From: Eutrigla gurnardus
Lineage: Eukaryota > Chordata > Actinopteri > Perciformes > Triglidae
Length of the DNA: 64,000 nt
Direction: 5' to 3'
NCBI GenBank assembly: GCA_963514095.1
Contig: OY741277.1
Coordinates: forward strand, 12,147,137-12,211,136
In this document: positions 36,067 through 47,420 of the stretch, one piece after another
Layout of the letters: each line of letters starts with the position of its first letter
Position numbering within the stretch: the first letter of the stretch is position 1
The notes under the pieces: model-generated
Told to the model about the DNA's origin: nothing
The model's input: only the letters and a program-made list of their open reading frames with translations
The model's database searches: none
Made by a program: the position numbers and the translations under genes

Positions 36067-36357
36067 TTAATTATTGCTCATGGTACAAAGCTGGGAAGGC
36101 TCATTTAAGGGGGGATCGATATGGGAGAGCGATTGGTAGACGGTGGAGCTGTACATCAGGCGGCTTGATGTGAAAATCATTGGGGCCTGTGCAGGCTGTG
36201 GCTTGCGCTGATCATCCTGGTTAGCCCCCCAGCTGGCTGCAGGGCCTGGGTAATGGGTGAACCCTCCGTGAACCAGCATCCTTAGCCTCCACAACACCCC
36301 TCGGAGAAGCACGCAGTCGCACACCGCCCGGGCCCCGACGCGGGCCGGGAATAACAC
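36067..36357 (-). other. GC-rich block: candidate non-coding element, less likely a terminal exon
   Basis: A minus-strand frame is open for the whole block and ends at a TAA after ...SQLCTMSNN. AG dinucleotides that could be acceptors lie near 36240. I recognise no protein. Composition contrasts with its AT-rich neighbours. It could be a conserved non-coding element or a single 3' exon of an unseen gene; I favour the former. Confidence 0.25.
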
Positions 36358-36360
36358 ATC

Positions 36361-37609
36361 ATAAACTCTATTACAAATAGAATCAAAAAAAGTAAGGCAG
36401 GAAATTCAAGTGCATTTCTCATTCTCCCCTCTTCATCTCACCCATTGATTATCTGTGCCTGGGATTATTCTCTTTTTATTTGGCCCTGTTCCCTCGCATG
36501 TGCTACTCCCTCTCCCATCCCTAGATACACCAGTACATTGTTCCTCCATGTGCACTTCTATTATCTCTGCTATCTGTCCCCTGACCGCGACCGGGCCTGA
36601 CTGCAGGCTCGCGCTGCTCTGCTCCGTGGGCTTTAAAGAGGTTAATAACTTGGGCCTGCGGACATTATTTAGGGGTGGCCAGAGGAAACGTAACGCTCCC
36701 CTGTTTCTGTTGCTTCAGATCCACCTTTGACCCCGGGAATCGTCCCTCCCTCCCCAGCCCACACAACAAACACATCCTCATATCCACCACATCCCACACA
36801 CTCTCGCTTCCTTCACACTTGTTCTCCTCCTTCCTCAGTTTCTAGCGAAGGCCAATTCAGATCTCCTTCATCATGCAGTTTGGCCCCTCTGGCGCTAAAC
36901 TGATACAAATGACGTTAATCTGGGAAAGTGTGAACGGCAGCGTTTCACAACCTCTTACTGTTATTTGTCACCATTTCTGTCTCCAAAATGGCTCCATTTT
37001 ACACAGAGATAAAAAAAACAAAGTTAAAAGCCCAAATAATTGTTTTCATCATTAGATCACTTCGCATTTATCATGCAGTTTGTATATCAGCGTCTAGTGG
37101 ATGATTTATACGTGCTCTTCTGCAGCCAATGGGATACCGCTATGAGGGTATCAATCCCTATAAGCACTGATCCAATGTACAATCAGCATCTGGGAAGGCT
37201 GGGTTGCACATTCAATGTTCCCAAACGGACAAAAAGGGGGGAAAAATAATCCTCATTTCCTACCTCTGGCCATATGAAATAACATTACTAAACAGCAGTT
37301 TGAAGTACAACTATTTAAATTGTCCATGGTATAATAGAAATGGAAGATGTATGACTATGATTTCTGTTCTAATGTGCACTTTCTTTTCTTCCTGTGCTAA
37401 AAAAATTGATATTCACGCACGAGGCATTGTTAAAAAAACACATTAGTAAGGCTTAAAACGCATTCTGACAGTAGCTAAAGGCACTTCTGCAACCACTTAA
37501 ATCAAATGCCTGTGTTTTGACAAGCTACCAGTACATAATATGTCCAATTAGAATTTAATACTGGTTAGACACAGTGACCCTTCCCTCTAGATCACATTCT
37601 GAAACGCTA
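36361..37609. other. Intergenic, no gene recognised
   Basis: No supported feature. Confidence 0.45.
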
Positions 37610-38340
37610 ATGTAATGGTTGTTTCTCATTCGGCCGGTCTTTTCCCAGATGATCGTTATATATCATCTGCATCATTCACATGCTTACATACACACTCACG
37701 CACTCATTCACTCACACTGAAAGGGAAACGGTTATTCGCAGCATCAATCATTCCTCCATAACAGCAGTTCATTTACTAATTAAAATCTTAAAAAAAAAAA
37801 AGGACAACTAGATCGACTAAGCGCTAAATTCTTAATCACAAGTTTTGACCAGCGACTGACAACACGATCTACGGTGAGATATCAATCAGGCCCAATGCAA
37901 AAAGCTTTTATGAACCAGCCTTTTTTGTTTTTATCTGATCACCAAGGTCATTTATTTTGCCTTTATTTCCCCCTCTTAGCAGTGTTTTCAATCATTCAGA
38001 TTGTCTCGTGTAGCTGACTCTCTGCATCTCTTCCTCCCGTGAAAACGAAGCACATCGGATAAATAAAAAAACTTTCATATCAGAGCGGATATCAATATAT
38101 TACATGCGTGCTTAATTCTCCCTGCTTGTCAACGTTGATGCCTGTCCATTTCAAAGGGGTCCGTGTGCTTTATTCTAATGAAAGAGGCGGAGGGCACAAC
38201 ACCCTTTCATTTGGCTGAAAATGCTCATGTTCAGCCAGATTTAAGATGAAATGATGCCTTTGGTTATGGACTGTGATTAATGTCAAGGACATCGGAGTTC
38301 ATCTAAATATAGATGATCTGCATGCGCCTTCAGCGATGCC
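37610..38340. promoter_or_regulatory. Candidate conserved non-coding block
   Basis: Starts with a perfect 8-bp hairpin (CAGATGAT / ATCATCTG, 37646-37669) and continues with ctgatcaccaaggtca, ggatatcaatatattac, gtcaacgttgatgcc, ctgtgattaatgtcaagg and tatagatgatctgcatg. Repeat-free, no frame. Confidence 0.4.
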
Positions 38341-38675
38341 GAGTCTGCACCATGCAGGGATCACACATGGATAAATATCACCCCAGTGCCAATAATAACA
38401 TGGAAGAAGTAACACTAACTTTGAAGAGTCTGACTTGATGGGGACTGATTAACACTGCCTTACGAAGGCAGGGAGCAGTAACTACACAAACAGTGAGGTG
38501 GAGAAAAAAAGGTCTGAAGTTTGAAGGCTCATACACTCTCAATCTGTATACAGGAACATAAAGTTATGAAACCTTCATACTGTGCCTTTTTAGACTGATT
38601 ATTAATTATCCTTGCAGACTTTATATTTACCCCTAAAGAAGATATACTGACTGCACCCTGCACTTCTATTCTGGG

Positions 38676-38882
38676 GCACCTATATCTCAGTAGGTAGACC
38701 AGGTAGTCCTTTGACCACAAGGCTGGCAGATTGATCTGCTCTCTACTGGCTGCATGTCAAAAGTCTCACTGAGCGAGACCCCGAATTGCGAGATGCTCCC
38801 CGGGAACTTTACAGCAGCGCCTGATGCCCAGGACGGTAACTGCAGAGGTCAGATTGCATGCCTGTATATTGAAATAAAGTTT
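38676..38882 (+). mobile_element. tRNA-derived SINE, second family, diverged
   Basis: A tRNA-like head (tatctcagtaggtagacc as A box; ggcagattgatctg as a decayed B box at 38725-38737) is followed by ggctgcatgtc, cactgagcgagacccc, gatgctccccggg, and ends tgcagaggtcagatt...tgaaataaagt. This order of landmarks is that of a common fish tRNA-SINE. No clear target duplication, so it is older than the SINE at 8908. Confidence 0.72.
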
Positions 38883-39599
38883 AAGTTAAGTTTACCCATT
38901 TGAAGGGCAGGGGGAAGTCGTTAAACCTAACAAGCTAGTTTAATTAATGTATTCAAATAAATGCATTTTAAGTGTAACTTCCACTAAAGTCAGAGACTGC
39001 TGGGACCACGTTTGCTGCTCCTCGGCTAAGCTCGGCTAGTTACATATAAGCAGGCTTATGTGATGTTTTTTCTCCCTCATGATTAGATTTAACCACCGAA
39101 TTTATGTGGTATTAAAAAAAATAATGTTGGAGCATCAAAATTGCCTTTGAATCAAAGGAAACAGTGGGACATGCCTTTTCTTTCTCCTCGTGGTTTAAAC
39201 AACGATTATATGTTTTGTGTGTAAACAATCTGAAAAGTAACTTTGTGTAGCTGCTTTATACATTGAAGACGGAGAAAGTAGGACCAAAAAGTACAATTTA
39301 TATAATATTTTTTAAAGCAGAAAATGCTATTGTATGTATTTAAATGAAATAAATGTAAAGAAATATGTTCTAAACCTTAAACTACTTCGATATTTAAAGA
39401 TTCCTGCCTTTGTCAGCTGAATTCTAACAAAACAATGTGATTTATAGCATACACATAAGACTAAACGTCTTGACATGTGGTGAAAGCTGAAAAATACAAG
39501 CGTAGCCCCCCCCCGATTATATTTTCCATGATTTATCAAAGCAAACATTACTACATCATCCTATAACTGCCCTTCCCCGCTGCAGAACACACAGTGAAA
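38883..39599. other. Intergenic, no gene recognised
   Basis: AT-rich spacer; C tract at about 39507. Confidence 0.5.
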
Positions 39600-40190
39600 C
39601 CCATGGATCCACAGCTGCTTTCATCGAGATTGAGTCAAGTTTCTCTTTGAAGGGAGAATGTAAATGTGTCATTTACACCTGTCTTGTCTTTTATCATGAT
39701 AAAGCAGTTCATACTCCGGGAAAAGGGGAAAAGAGAAACGCAGGCAGTAGCTTCATTCATCGCCTGTCCTGTTTCATTCACACGCCTGTGATTCTCTATC
39801 ATGCTCCTCTCAGCAGCCGTCAAGAGGCCGGGCTCGCATTGAAACAAATCTCTCATATTCTGCTTTTTGATTTCATTCCTTCTCCCTGTCGTCTCTCCTA
39901 TTAGCTTATTCATTCTTCACATGTGGCTGCCAGCCTGTTAAGGTCATATTAAACCAAAGCAATCCACTTTAAATGGTTATCTACGACGCGCATTAAAAAG
40001 CTCTTTGCTGCCCTTTAAATATTGTGATTGGGTTATAGGGGGGGTCGCTGTTTCGGAGCGCTGATCGCTCTCCCAGGAGCCCGCTTCAGAATATAAATTG
40101 AGTAATATTATAAAGGCGGGCACTCCAGAAGGACTGGGTAATGAATAGGATTCATGATCTGAGGAGGAACAGGAGGTCATGCAATGAAGT
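39600..40190. promoter_or_regulatory. Candidate conserved non-coding block
   Basis: Even composition, repeat-free. Words include cctattagcttattcattc, gtcatattaaaccaaag, ctacgacgcgcattaaaaag, ggagcgctgatcgctc and gagtaatattataaagg. Confidence 0.37.
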
Positions 40191-40579
40191 GAAATACTCT
40201 AATAACTCCAATCCAAACCCACTCAGATGATGATACATTAACTGAGAGACCCTTGTATTCCTGTGTTTTTTCTCGTGCGTTGGACTATATGAGCGTTACA
40301 TCCATTCCAAAGTACTTGCTAGGCAAAAAAGAAGACTGATCTGGGTGCTAATGGATATTTGAAGTTCTCATTTAGACTTTATGTCAAGGCCAACTACAAT
40401 GGTGTTTGAGGGTCGGATCAAATCTCTGCAAATCTCCTAATCTTCTGGGATGAAATTAATAAAAAAAAAAAAGATTTGTATTGTATTACTCGTGCAATTT
40501 CATGATCTACTGCAAAACGTCTCAAGAAATGTACCGAGCAGATCAGACAACAGATTACTCCCCCCCCGAAGGCCTAAAT
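40191..40579. other. Intergenic, no gene recognised
   Basis: No supported feature. Confidence 0.5.
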
Positions 40580-42110
40580 ACAAGATATTACGATTTTAAT
40601 CCCCCGTGCGATTATGATGATGATTTTTTTTCTGCAAGGAATTAAATGCATCATCTTACATAGCAAGCTGTGTTTATTTGAGGTGGCCCAATAGATAGTT
40701 TTGCATGTGATCCCTTCAGATCAAGACAAATCTGGTAGATGCTATCACTGGCCCCAGCCTCTCTGTATCTGACCTATCTCGCTTATACCTGAGGATGACT
40801 GATTACATGTTATTTAACCGTCCCCAACTGAGATTAACATCGAAGCCTCGCTCCCAAGTCATAACCTATCAAAAGGAATGATTGCGGCAGCACTCAGTGG
40901 CGTCTCAGAGTGTGATTTCCTCACAATGTCAATATTTGGATTCTCCAAAGGTGACAAAAGCAAGTCGTGATATTGTGTTTTTTTTTGCGATTCGATCGAA
41001 GAGCTGCAGGGCGCCCCGCAGACAGACATTTACTGTTATATCATGCTTTTAATAGAAGCCAGTGGGCTTTCTCTCTGTCGGCGGATCTTGATGGAGTGTA
41101 TAGGAGTACTGGAATGAGTTGGGCTTCTCGCAATCAAGCGCAGGGAAAACGGTTAATTCCACTTGTGATGACACCGGCTCGGCAAGCACAACAGTTTTCA
41201 AGTGCTGACACTGACCAGTAATGACTGAACGAAGGGATGGAGAATAGAGAAGGTGTGTGTGTAAGTGTGTGTGTGTGTGTGTGGGGGGGGACTAGAGACA
41301 CTAGTAAAGAAGAGAGAGAGAGAGAGAGAAGGAGTAAGAGAGACACAGCTGCTTCTGCACAATCGCTTTCCAGCATCTACAGTCCCGGGCCAAAATGCCA
41401 TTAATACAAGTGTCAGAGGAGTGAGTGGAATCAAGGCACGGCGCGATGGCTTTGAGTGGCTTGAGAAGAAAATGCCCAGGATCCTTTGGGGAACGGGGCC
41501 CTGTCCGAGGACGGCGGTCCATTCTTCTGCCCCCTTTTGTGGCGCTGCCTCTCTCTGTCCGTCCTCTCCCTTTTTATTCCGTGCGAAGATTAAATTGCAC
41601 ATGATCTCTAATGTCTCCGGCCCTCCGCTTGTCGTAGGTCGACGACCTCGGCGCGGCTCGGATAATAGATACATCCCCTGTTTGTCTTGTGGTGAAACGC
41701 TCGTCCGCCACAGTCCAGTAACCCGCCATTGTCACACAGTCTGAAGCAATTAAGTAAAATGGTGGATAAAGCCTCGGCGCAGCCCTTTCAATATTTATTA
41801 CATCCTCTTTGTGAAAAGAGCTATTTAGTCGCTGTATCTAAAATGATCGCTAATGCAATTACAACTGCATTTAGAATACACATTAAGGGTAATCTTCGCC
41901 CCTTAGAGAGGACCCCGATGCTCCAACCAGAGGAGATAACAGATGGAAGTTACCAAGGATGTTGCGCATCACACAGACTGTATCCGCCATATTTGAGGGG
42001 ACAAATGCATAAATTGGTTTGGATCAGCATATCTTGGTGATTATTATTCACAATTTAGCCAAAGATCATCATTAAGGTGTGTGTGCGCCACACATTGTTT
42101 TGCTGATCTT
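40580..42110. promoter_or_regulatory. Cluster of candidate conserved non-coding elements around microsatellites
   Basis: Sub-blocks at about 40660-40990 and 41370-42060 hold even-composition sequence (for example ccattaatacaagtg, gtcgacgacctcgg, gcaattacaactgcatttag). A long plus-strand frame at 41265-41744 begins inside the repeats and matches no family, so it is not called as a gene. Confidence 0.35.
41252..41329. repeat. (GT)n-G8 and (GA)n microsatellites
   Basis: GT units at 41252-41283 run into a G tract; GA units at 41310-41329. Confidence 0.95.
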
Positions 42111-43539
42111 TGAGTTTTTGTACGTGGCCCTCTCTCTTTTTCCCGTCAGCCCAGACGAGCTGGCTGAAACTCTCCTGCCCCCTTTTTCATTCCGCATTTC
42201 AAACAAAATGTGAAAGACAAAACACAGTGTTGATATATGTTGCGGGTCAGCTGTCAGGAAGTCCGGCTTGTGTGATGAGATAGTAAAGAGTTTGAAAAGG
42301 GTTTCAACCTAAGCCGCATGAAAGTGCAGCTCAAAATAGGAGCGGTGATTCAAACAGGAAAGTGCTCTTGTCAACATCAAGCCTTTGGTCACGACAGATG
42401 TAGTTAACTATGGGCCCACAAAAGACTTAATTAAAACCCATACAGTAGATGTGTGCTGCGTTTGTGGAAAAAATTTACGTTTTTACGGGATGAACTTTTC
42501 CCGAAAAGCCGGACAACGAGTAAGCCGTGGAAAACGGAAAAGAGTGTGTGGCCTTCGGGAAAGCTTCCTTCACAAAAACACGAACACACCAACAGGATGG
42601 CTGGAGGGTGAAATCACAGACAGGAGGAAGTTGGGCATACTCAGTTTTTGTGATTTTTAAATGCAAATGAAGTCTTTTGGAACGTTTTGAGATTAAACGA
42701 GGCAACATCTTGTTTTGATAAACAAGTTGTATTGCATCATAACATATATTATATTGCTGGTTTATAATTATTGATGCATTGATGGGTTCCCTTTAAATTA
42801 CCCCCTGGGGACCAAAACATATTGATAATATAGTCATTTATTATATTGTTCATCTGCCAAGATAAGTGCAGTGGAATTATATGTACAATAATTCCTTCTG
42901 AGATGTATTATTGTTTGGATCTTGTGATCCCGGTATCTGCACTAATCTTTTTTGGAAAGTCACCATGCAGCTCCTGGGTTTTATTTCCCTCCGTAAAGGT
43001 TTTACTTCAACGACGTCACAGCTGTGTGTCACCGCTTTGGGTAGTTGTTTAGAAATCCGTGGCACAACATCAGTATTTACTATACAGCTATAACTTATCA
43101 AAACTTTACGTTAAGTCTAATTTTTTGGACATGATTAAGTAGCACAATGGGCAGTTACATCACAGTGACCAGTCTCAGCACTCCCAGTTACTTTAAGAAT
43201 AAAGGGGGTCAGTTTGATCTCTGTGTTTGGCAGACCGGTCCGCTACATGTTAGCGTGGCGCTCATCAGTCTACTTGAGACTGTGACTTTGAGCCAACCAG
43301 CACACTAAGCCAGCGTTTCTCAGAGGCAAGGTTACATCGCGGCGCATATTCCATCATTCGGCACTGAAACATCGACTCCTGAATGTCTGTGGCCCGGACC
43401 GAGTCTCTGAAACCGACTTCCCTCTGCGAGGACCAGTCTGCTGACAGCTTGGAGCCAGTCCCTCTGTCCCCTCTCCCGCTGCACTCTCTCCCTCCCTGTC
43501 TGTCTCTCTCTTCCCCCTCGCTCTTAATTGACTTCCCCG
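42111..43539. other. Intergenic, no gene recognised
   Basis: Contains ATGCAAAT (42661-42668) and a near-CRE acgacgtcac (about 43011), but no gene. Confidence 0.45.
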
Positions 43540-43700
43540 TTTGATAACACATGCCTGTCTGATTGGAGCCGGGCTGTCTCGGTGATGCTCAGAGGAACGT
43601 GCCTCTTCAATAGCAGATCAATTAGTCTATTAAGATAACCAGGGACACAGGTCCTCCACCCTGGCTCCTATTTGAAAAGGGTCCAATGTTGCAGGGCACT
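43540..43700. promoter_or_regulatory. Candidate conserved non-coding element
   Basis: Words: cgtttgataacacatgcc, ctgattggagccgg, gatcaattagtctattaag, gataaccaggg. Confidence 0.33.
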
Positions 43701-44092
43701 GTTAAATCCACTTTGTCATATAAGCTGCATCTGCATATAGAGTTGCGTATAAAAAAACAGTAGAGTAATCAGTCTTAAATAAACATTTTCATGCACTGTA
43801 CAGCCGTAAAGGAGGAGCTGTCAAGATACAATTAATATGATGATACCAGGCTTAAGGATCCTGGTTCACCTTTTTAGTTGACGTATACTGTATATCTGTA
43901 ATCGTGCATATAAACGCTTCATGATACAGACAGATGGCAGGTCTCTTATTATTTTGCGTTTCATCTTGAGCCCACGCCAGGTGGCTGGAATATTCATTTT
44001 GATTATTCCGCAGATTATTCCAAGCAATCTTGAAGCATCACCCGGCAAGATTTAATACACGTCAAAATACTTTTTTATCACCCTATCACAGA
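43701..44092. other. Intergenic, no gene recognised
   Basis: No supported feature. Confidence 0.5.
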
Positions 44093-44249
44093 GGGGGGGG
44101 GGGGGGGGGGGGTTAGGAGTGTCCCAGACGAGTCACTCAATTTGCACAAGTTTGCACGTTTCATGCTTCTTGCATACAGAGGTGCTTTTTGCAGCACATT
44201 ATTTGGAGTTGAAGAGTCAACAAACTGTTGCTGTGCAAAGTGTGTGTGT

Positions 44250-44280
<31 letters not shown>

Positions 44281-44457
44281 GGGGGTGCTGGGTGAAGGAC
44301 ACCTGAGAGAGGAAGAGTGAGTTTTCCTCTTTCCCCCCGTGTTACAAGCAGGTGGTTCATGCAATAACTAGGCCGAAACAACAGGTCAACTGACACCATT
44401 ACATCAGGTCCACAGATCTGGTCCCCCCCCCCCCCCACCACTACCCCCCCCCCCCCC
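44093..44457. repeat. Cluster of G and C homopolymers with (TG)n
   Basis: G20 (44093-44112), (TG)12 running into G22 (about 44240-44285), C14 (44423-44436) and C14 (44444-44457). The G and C tracts on one strand are mutually complementary, and each strand has quadruplex potential. Confidence 0.95.
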
Positions 44458-44509
44458 ACCTCTGCACATTGAGGTGTATCTTTGCAATTGTGTCCTTCCA
44501 TAAGCAACT

Positions 44510-45140
44510 TTTATGGAGGCTCGCGGAAGCCTCCTAGCCCAGGGGTCAGGGGCCAATGTGCTGATGGATTATGGGGTTTGGCCGTGGCTGGTGCTGCTGA
44601 CAGGCTTTATTGGTTGGGAGGATGAGCTTGTAACCCTTTATATAATTATTGTATTAAGGCCAGTGTGTCCCTGCCTCGCTGGCACTTGTTCCTGAATCAA
44701 TGTGGAGATAATCTCAGAAATGAATAGTTAGTATCGATCAGCTCCCTCAGTGATGGCTTATCAGCCTCTTGGACAGGTCGCTGTAGATTATTGCGCCATT
44801 GTCATTTATGGCCTCTGTCATAGAATTTTTTTTATTTTTTTTTATTTTGAAGCAGGCCTGGCTCAAACAAAGACGATTCAATTTGCAATGGATTTCGTTC
44901 TGTGTTTTTGCCCACCTCTTCTCCACTCTGCGGTACACAATAAGCAATAAATCACAATCGTTTGTGTTTTTATCTCCTTCTTGCTTCTGTTGTTCGTCTG
45001 ACACCCCGGCATTGGGCCGGTCTCTGAGGACTTGGGGGAGGAAAGGAAGAAGAGGAGGGCGGGCGTCAGCACTTGAACTCTGGCTGAGGGATTGTGTGAG
45101 CTTTGGTTCAGACAAACCAATGACCTTCAGGCCTGGTGTT
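44510..45140. promoter_or_regulatory. Candidate conserved non-coding block
   Basis: Words: ggctttattggttggg, ataattattgtattaagg, gttagtatcgatcagc, gatggcttatcagcc, gtagattattgcgccattg. The long minus-strand frame here (to 45235) has no recognisable domain and is not called. Confidence 0.37.
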
Positions 45141-45219
45141 TGTAGTGGAGGGAACTTAGTGTAGTGTTTTTTTTTTTTTGTTATTTGGTGCTCCTTGTGT
45201 GACCTTAATACGCAGGAGC

Positions 45220-45243
45220 GGAGACATGGAGACATGGAGACAT
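45220..45243. repeat. 8-bp tandem repeat, three perfect copies
   Basis: GGAGACAT x3. Confidence 0.95.
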
Positions 45244-45479
45244 CGCTTTATGGGCTCATTCAAGTCATTGTGAAATCTTTTACTTTGAAAATCCAAATGC
45301 AATCCACAGAGTAGACTAGAAGACGTGGCTGAAATAGTGTAGAGAGCATGCAAACTAGTGTACCACAGCTCCGCCGTAGGTATGTTTGTGTGTTTATTCA
45401 TCCAGTAGCCTCTTTGTTTGATCAAGGCGAGCCCCCCGGTGTCATGTTTATACTTTCCCCTCTTGCCTTCTAAACTGTG

Positions 45480-45690
45480 AATGACAAGATGTATCCATCA
45501 GAGGGCTGGAGCTCGATTTCAATAGCAGCTCAGGGGGAATCATTCAGAGAAATGTAATTTACTCACTATTGGTCAGTTTGACCCCCGACCTCAATCACTT
45601 GACACGGTTGCCATAGAAACCATTGAAAAAGAACAAGGAGAGAGTCAGATAGCATCATTTCAGCTGCTCATCCAAAACGACACAGTCGAA
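45480..45690. promoter_or_regulatory. Candidate enhancer: exact ERE core, NKX2-like site and RFX X-box
   Basis: GGTCAgttTGACC (45571-45583) is an exact inverted-repeat-3 estrogen-response-element core. CACTTGA (45596-45602) fits NKX2. GGTTGCCATAGAAACC (45606-45621) is a near-palindromic RFX X-box. All lie within 51 bp in repeat-free sequence. Confidence 0.45.
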
Positions 45691-45834
45691 CAGAGAAAAA
45701 AAAGAGCCTGCGTGGCAGAAAAAGGTAAAGGAAATGTGCAAAGCAGCAGAAAGAGAAGCGAGTAATCCAGAAGAGACGGGATTTAAAACACATCCAAGAT
45801 GCAGGGGTTTGCCAGACTGAGCGGGTCTTGATCA

Positions 45835-46110
45835 TTACATAATTATATCAACACGGCTATTTGTCATAACTGTCACACACAGTCATTTTTCCACGCTGTT
45901 GACAGATTAATTACACCCAATTATTTCAGAAGTGTTCTCATACTAATTAGTCATACAGTTACACAGCGCTACTAGCTCAGGGATCAAAGAAAACAAATGA
46001 CTATCATACATCATTTCAATTAACCAGCGTGATGGATTAATTAACGCTCATCGTCGTTGTCATTTTAATGCCCTGGGTGGTCGGATATGATGAGGGATGA
46101 TCAGCGGAGG
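45835..46110. promoter_or_regulatory. Candidate enhancer: homeodomain palindromes and a GLI site
   Basis: ACTAATTAGT (45942-45951, perfect palindrome), TTAATTAA (46037-46044), several other TAATTA words (cataattat, gattaattac, caattatttc) and an exact GLI 9-mer TGGGTGGTC (46074-46082). Strong developmental-enhancer texture. Confidence 0.48.
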
Positions 46111-46719
46111 ATTTTCACTTCAGTAATGGGGGTGAATCCAAGAGCACCCGCGTGTTTTGTAAACAGTCGCCGTGGAAAATATGAAGCGCATAAAAAATTA
46201 TTTCCCTCTGCGGTCGTCTTTTTTAACCTTCTCCCTTCTTTTTAACGACTGATAGAAGCTTTAACTCCCAAATCACCAATGTGCTGTTATCTTTGCCCAT
46301 AAGCAACACAGACCCCGAGAAATATACAACTCATTTGCAACAGTAAATATGTTTTCAATGAAAAGCTTAAACTTCTTATGGGGGAAAAAACGGTGTAACA
46401 GTACCTCTGGAGTGCGTTTTCTCTCGGATAATATCTAATACAGCATGTCATCTACCTGTCCGAGGCATGACCAATATTCTCATCAGCGTCTTTTCAACCA
46501 AAAGAGCAGAAACAGAATGAGTTTGTCCATGACAGGTTAGGTCAGTGCTGAGCAAGTCTTTGAGGGAGACCCTCCATCAGTCTCTGCAACTTTACATTCA
46601 TTACCGGAGGACACAACGTAGGCTTTTTACTCTGTCAATGAGCCTGCTGGATGGATTTTTCTGAGCTCAGGTTTTTTTTTTTTTTTTTACTAAAACCAGC
46701 TGAAAGAAATAAACCGCCA
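46111..46719. other. Intergenic, no gene recognised
   Basis: T17 tract at about 46671-46688; nothing else. Confidence 0.45.
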
Positions 46720-47420
46720 GATGCTGCACATTTTTGCCCAACACGTTTATATTTTCGGTCCGCAGCTTTAAATCTCTCGTGCTTGGCCGGGAGGTCACAC
46801 CTCTCCTTCAGCTTCCTCTCACGCCTTGTTGACCCACAGCCATTAGACAATATATGTACATTGTTGACCTCGCTAATGAAAGTTTGACATTGATTTCTAA
46901 ATAGGCCATCATTGTGTTTTACTGTAGAGCCTGATGTGGCGGCTCTCATCCAGGGTTTGAGGCTGCAGGCAACAGTTTCCCCACCGCCTAATCCAACTCA
47001 ATATGGCAGACACACTCACTCTTCATTTAAACAAACAAAAGCAGCACATAATGATCAGCCCTGCCATTATGGCCGATTGATCTGATCTGGTCCAGGGCGC
47101 TGTGGATTTATTTTCTTTTATGCCCATATAGATGTGTGTCACAGCCTCAATATGCATCACAAGCGTGTGTGTGTGTCAGTCCCTATCCAAACAAATGGAG
47201 GCAGTTTGGGCCAGAGAGCCTGGAGCACTACTCGTCCTTTAATTGCCATTTACATACTGGCAGAATCATTAATTTCTAATTCCCCTATTATTTGTCACCC
47301 CCTCACCAACCCCCCACCCCTCCCCTCTGTCTGACGCTTGTGTCAATGTCAGGGCCCGTCAGTGTCATCAGACTACAGGAAGTCTCACAGACAGCTCTCC
47401 AGCTCCTGGTGGTTGTCCCT
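46720..47420. promoter_or_regulatory. Candidate conserved non-coding block
   Basis: Inverted SOX-type sites ACAAT (46847-46851) and ATTGT (46860-46864), then gcataatgatcagccctgcc, ccattatggccgattgatc, ttaattgccatttac and ggcagaatcattaatttc. Repeat-free. Confidence 0.4.

Noticed and set aside
38680..38760. Possible tRNA gene
   Set aside because: A and B boxes are decayed and followed by SINE body landmarks; it is a SINE head.
41265..41744. 159-codon plus-strand frame
   Set aside because: Begins in (GT)n/(GA)n repeats, has an equally long antisense frame, and matches no family I know.
44747..45235. 162-codon minus-strand frame
   Set aside because: No domain or family resemblance, Lys runs come from T tracts; better explained as non-coding block.
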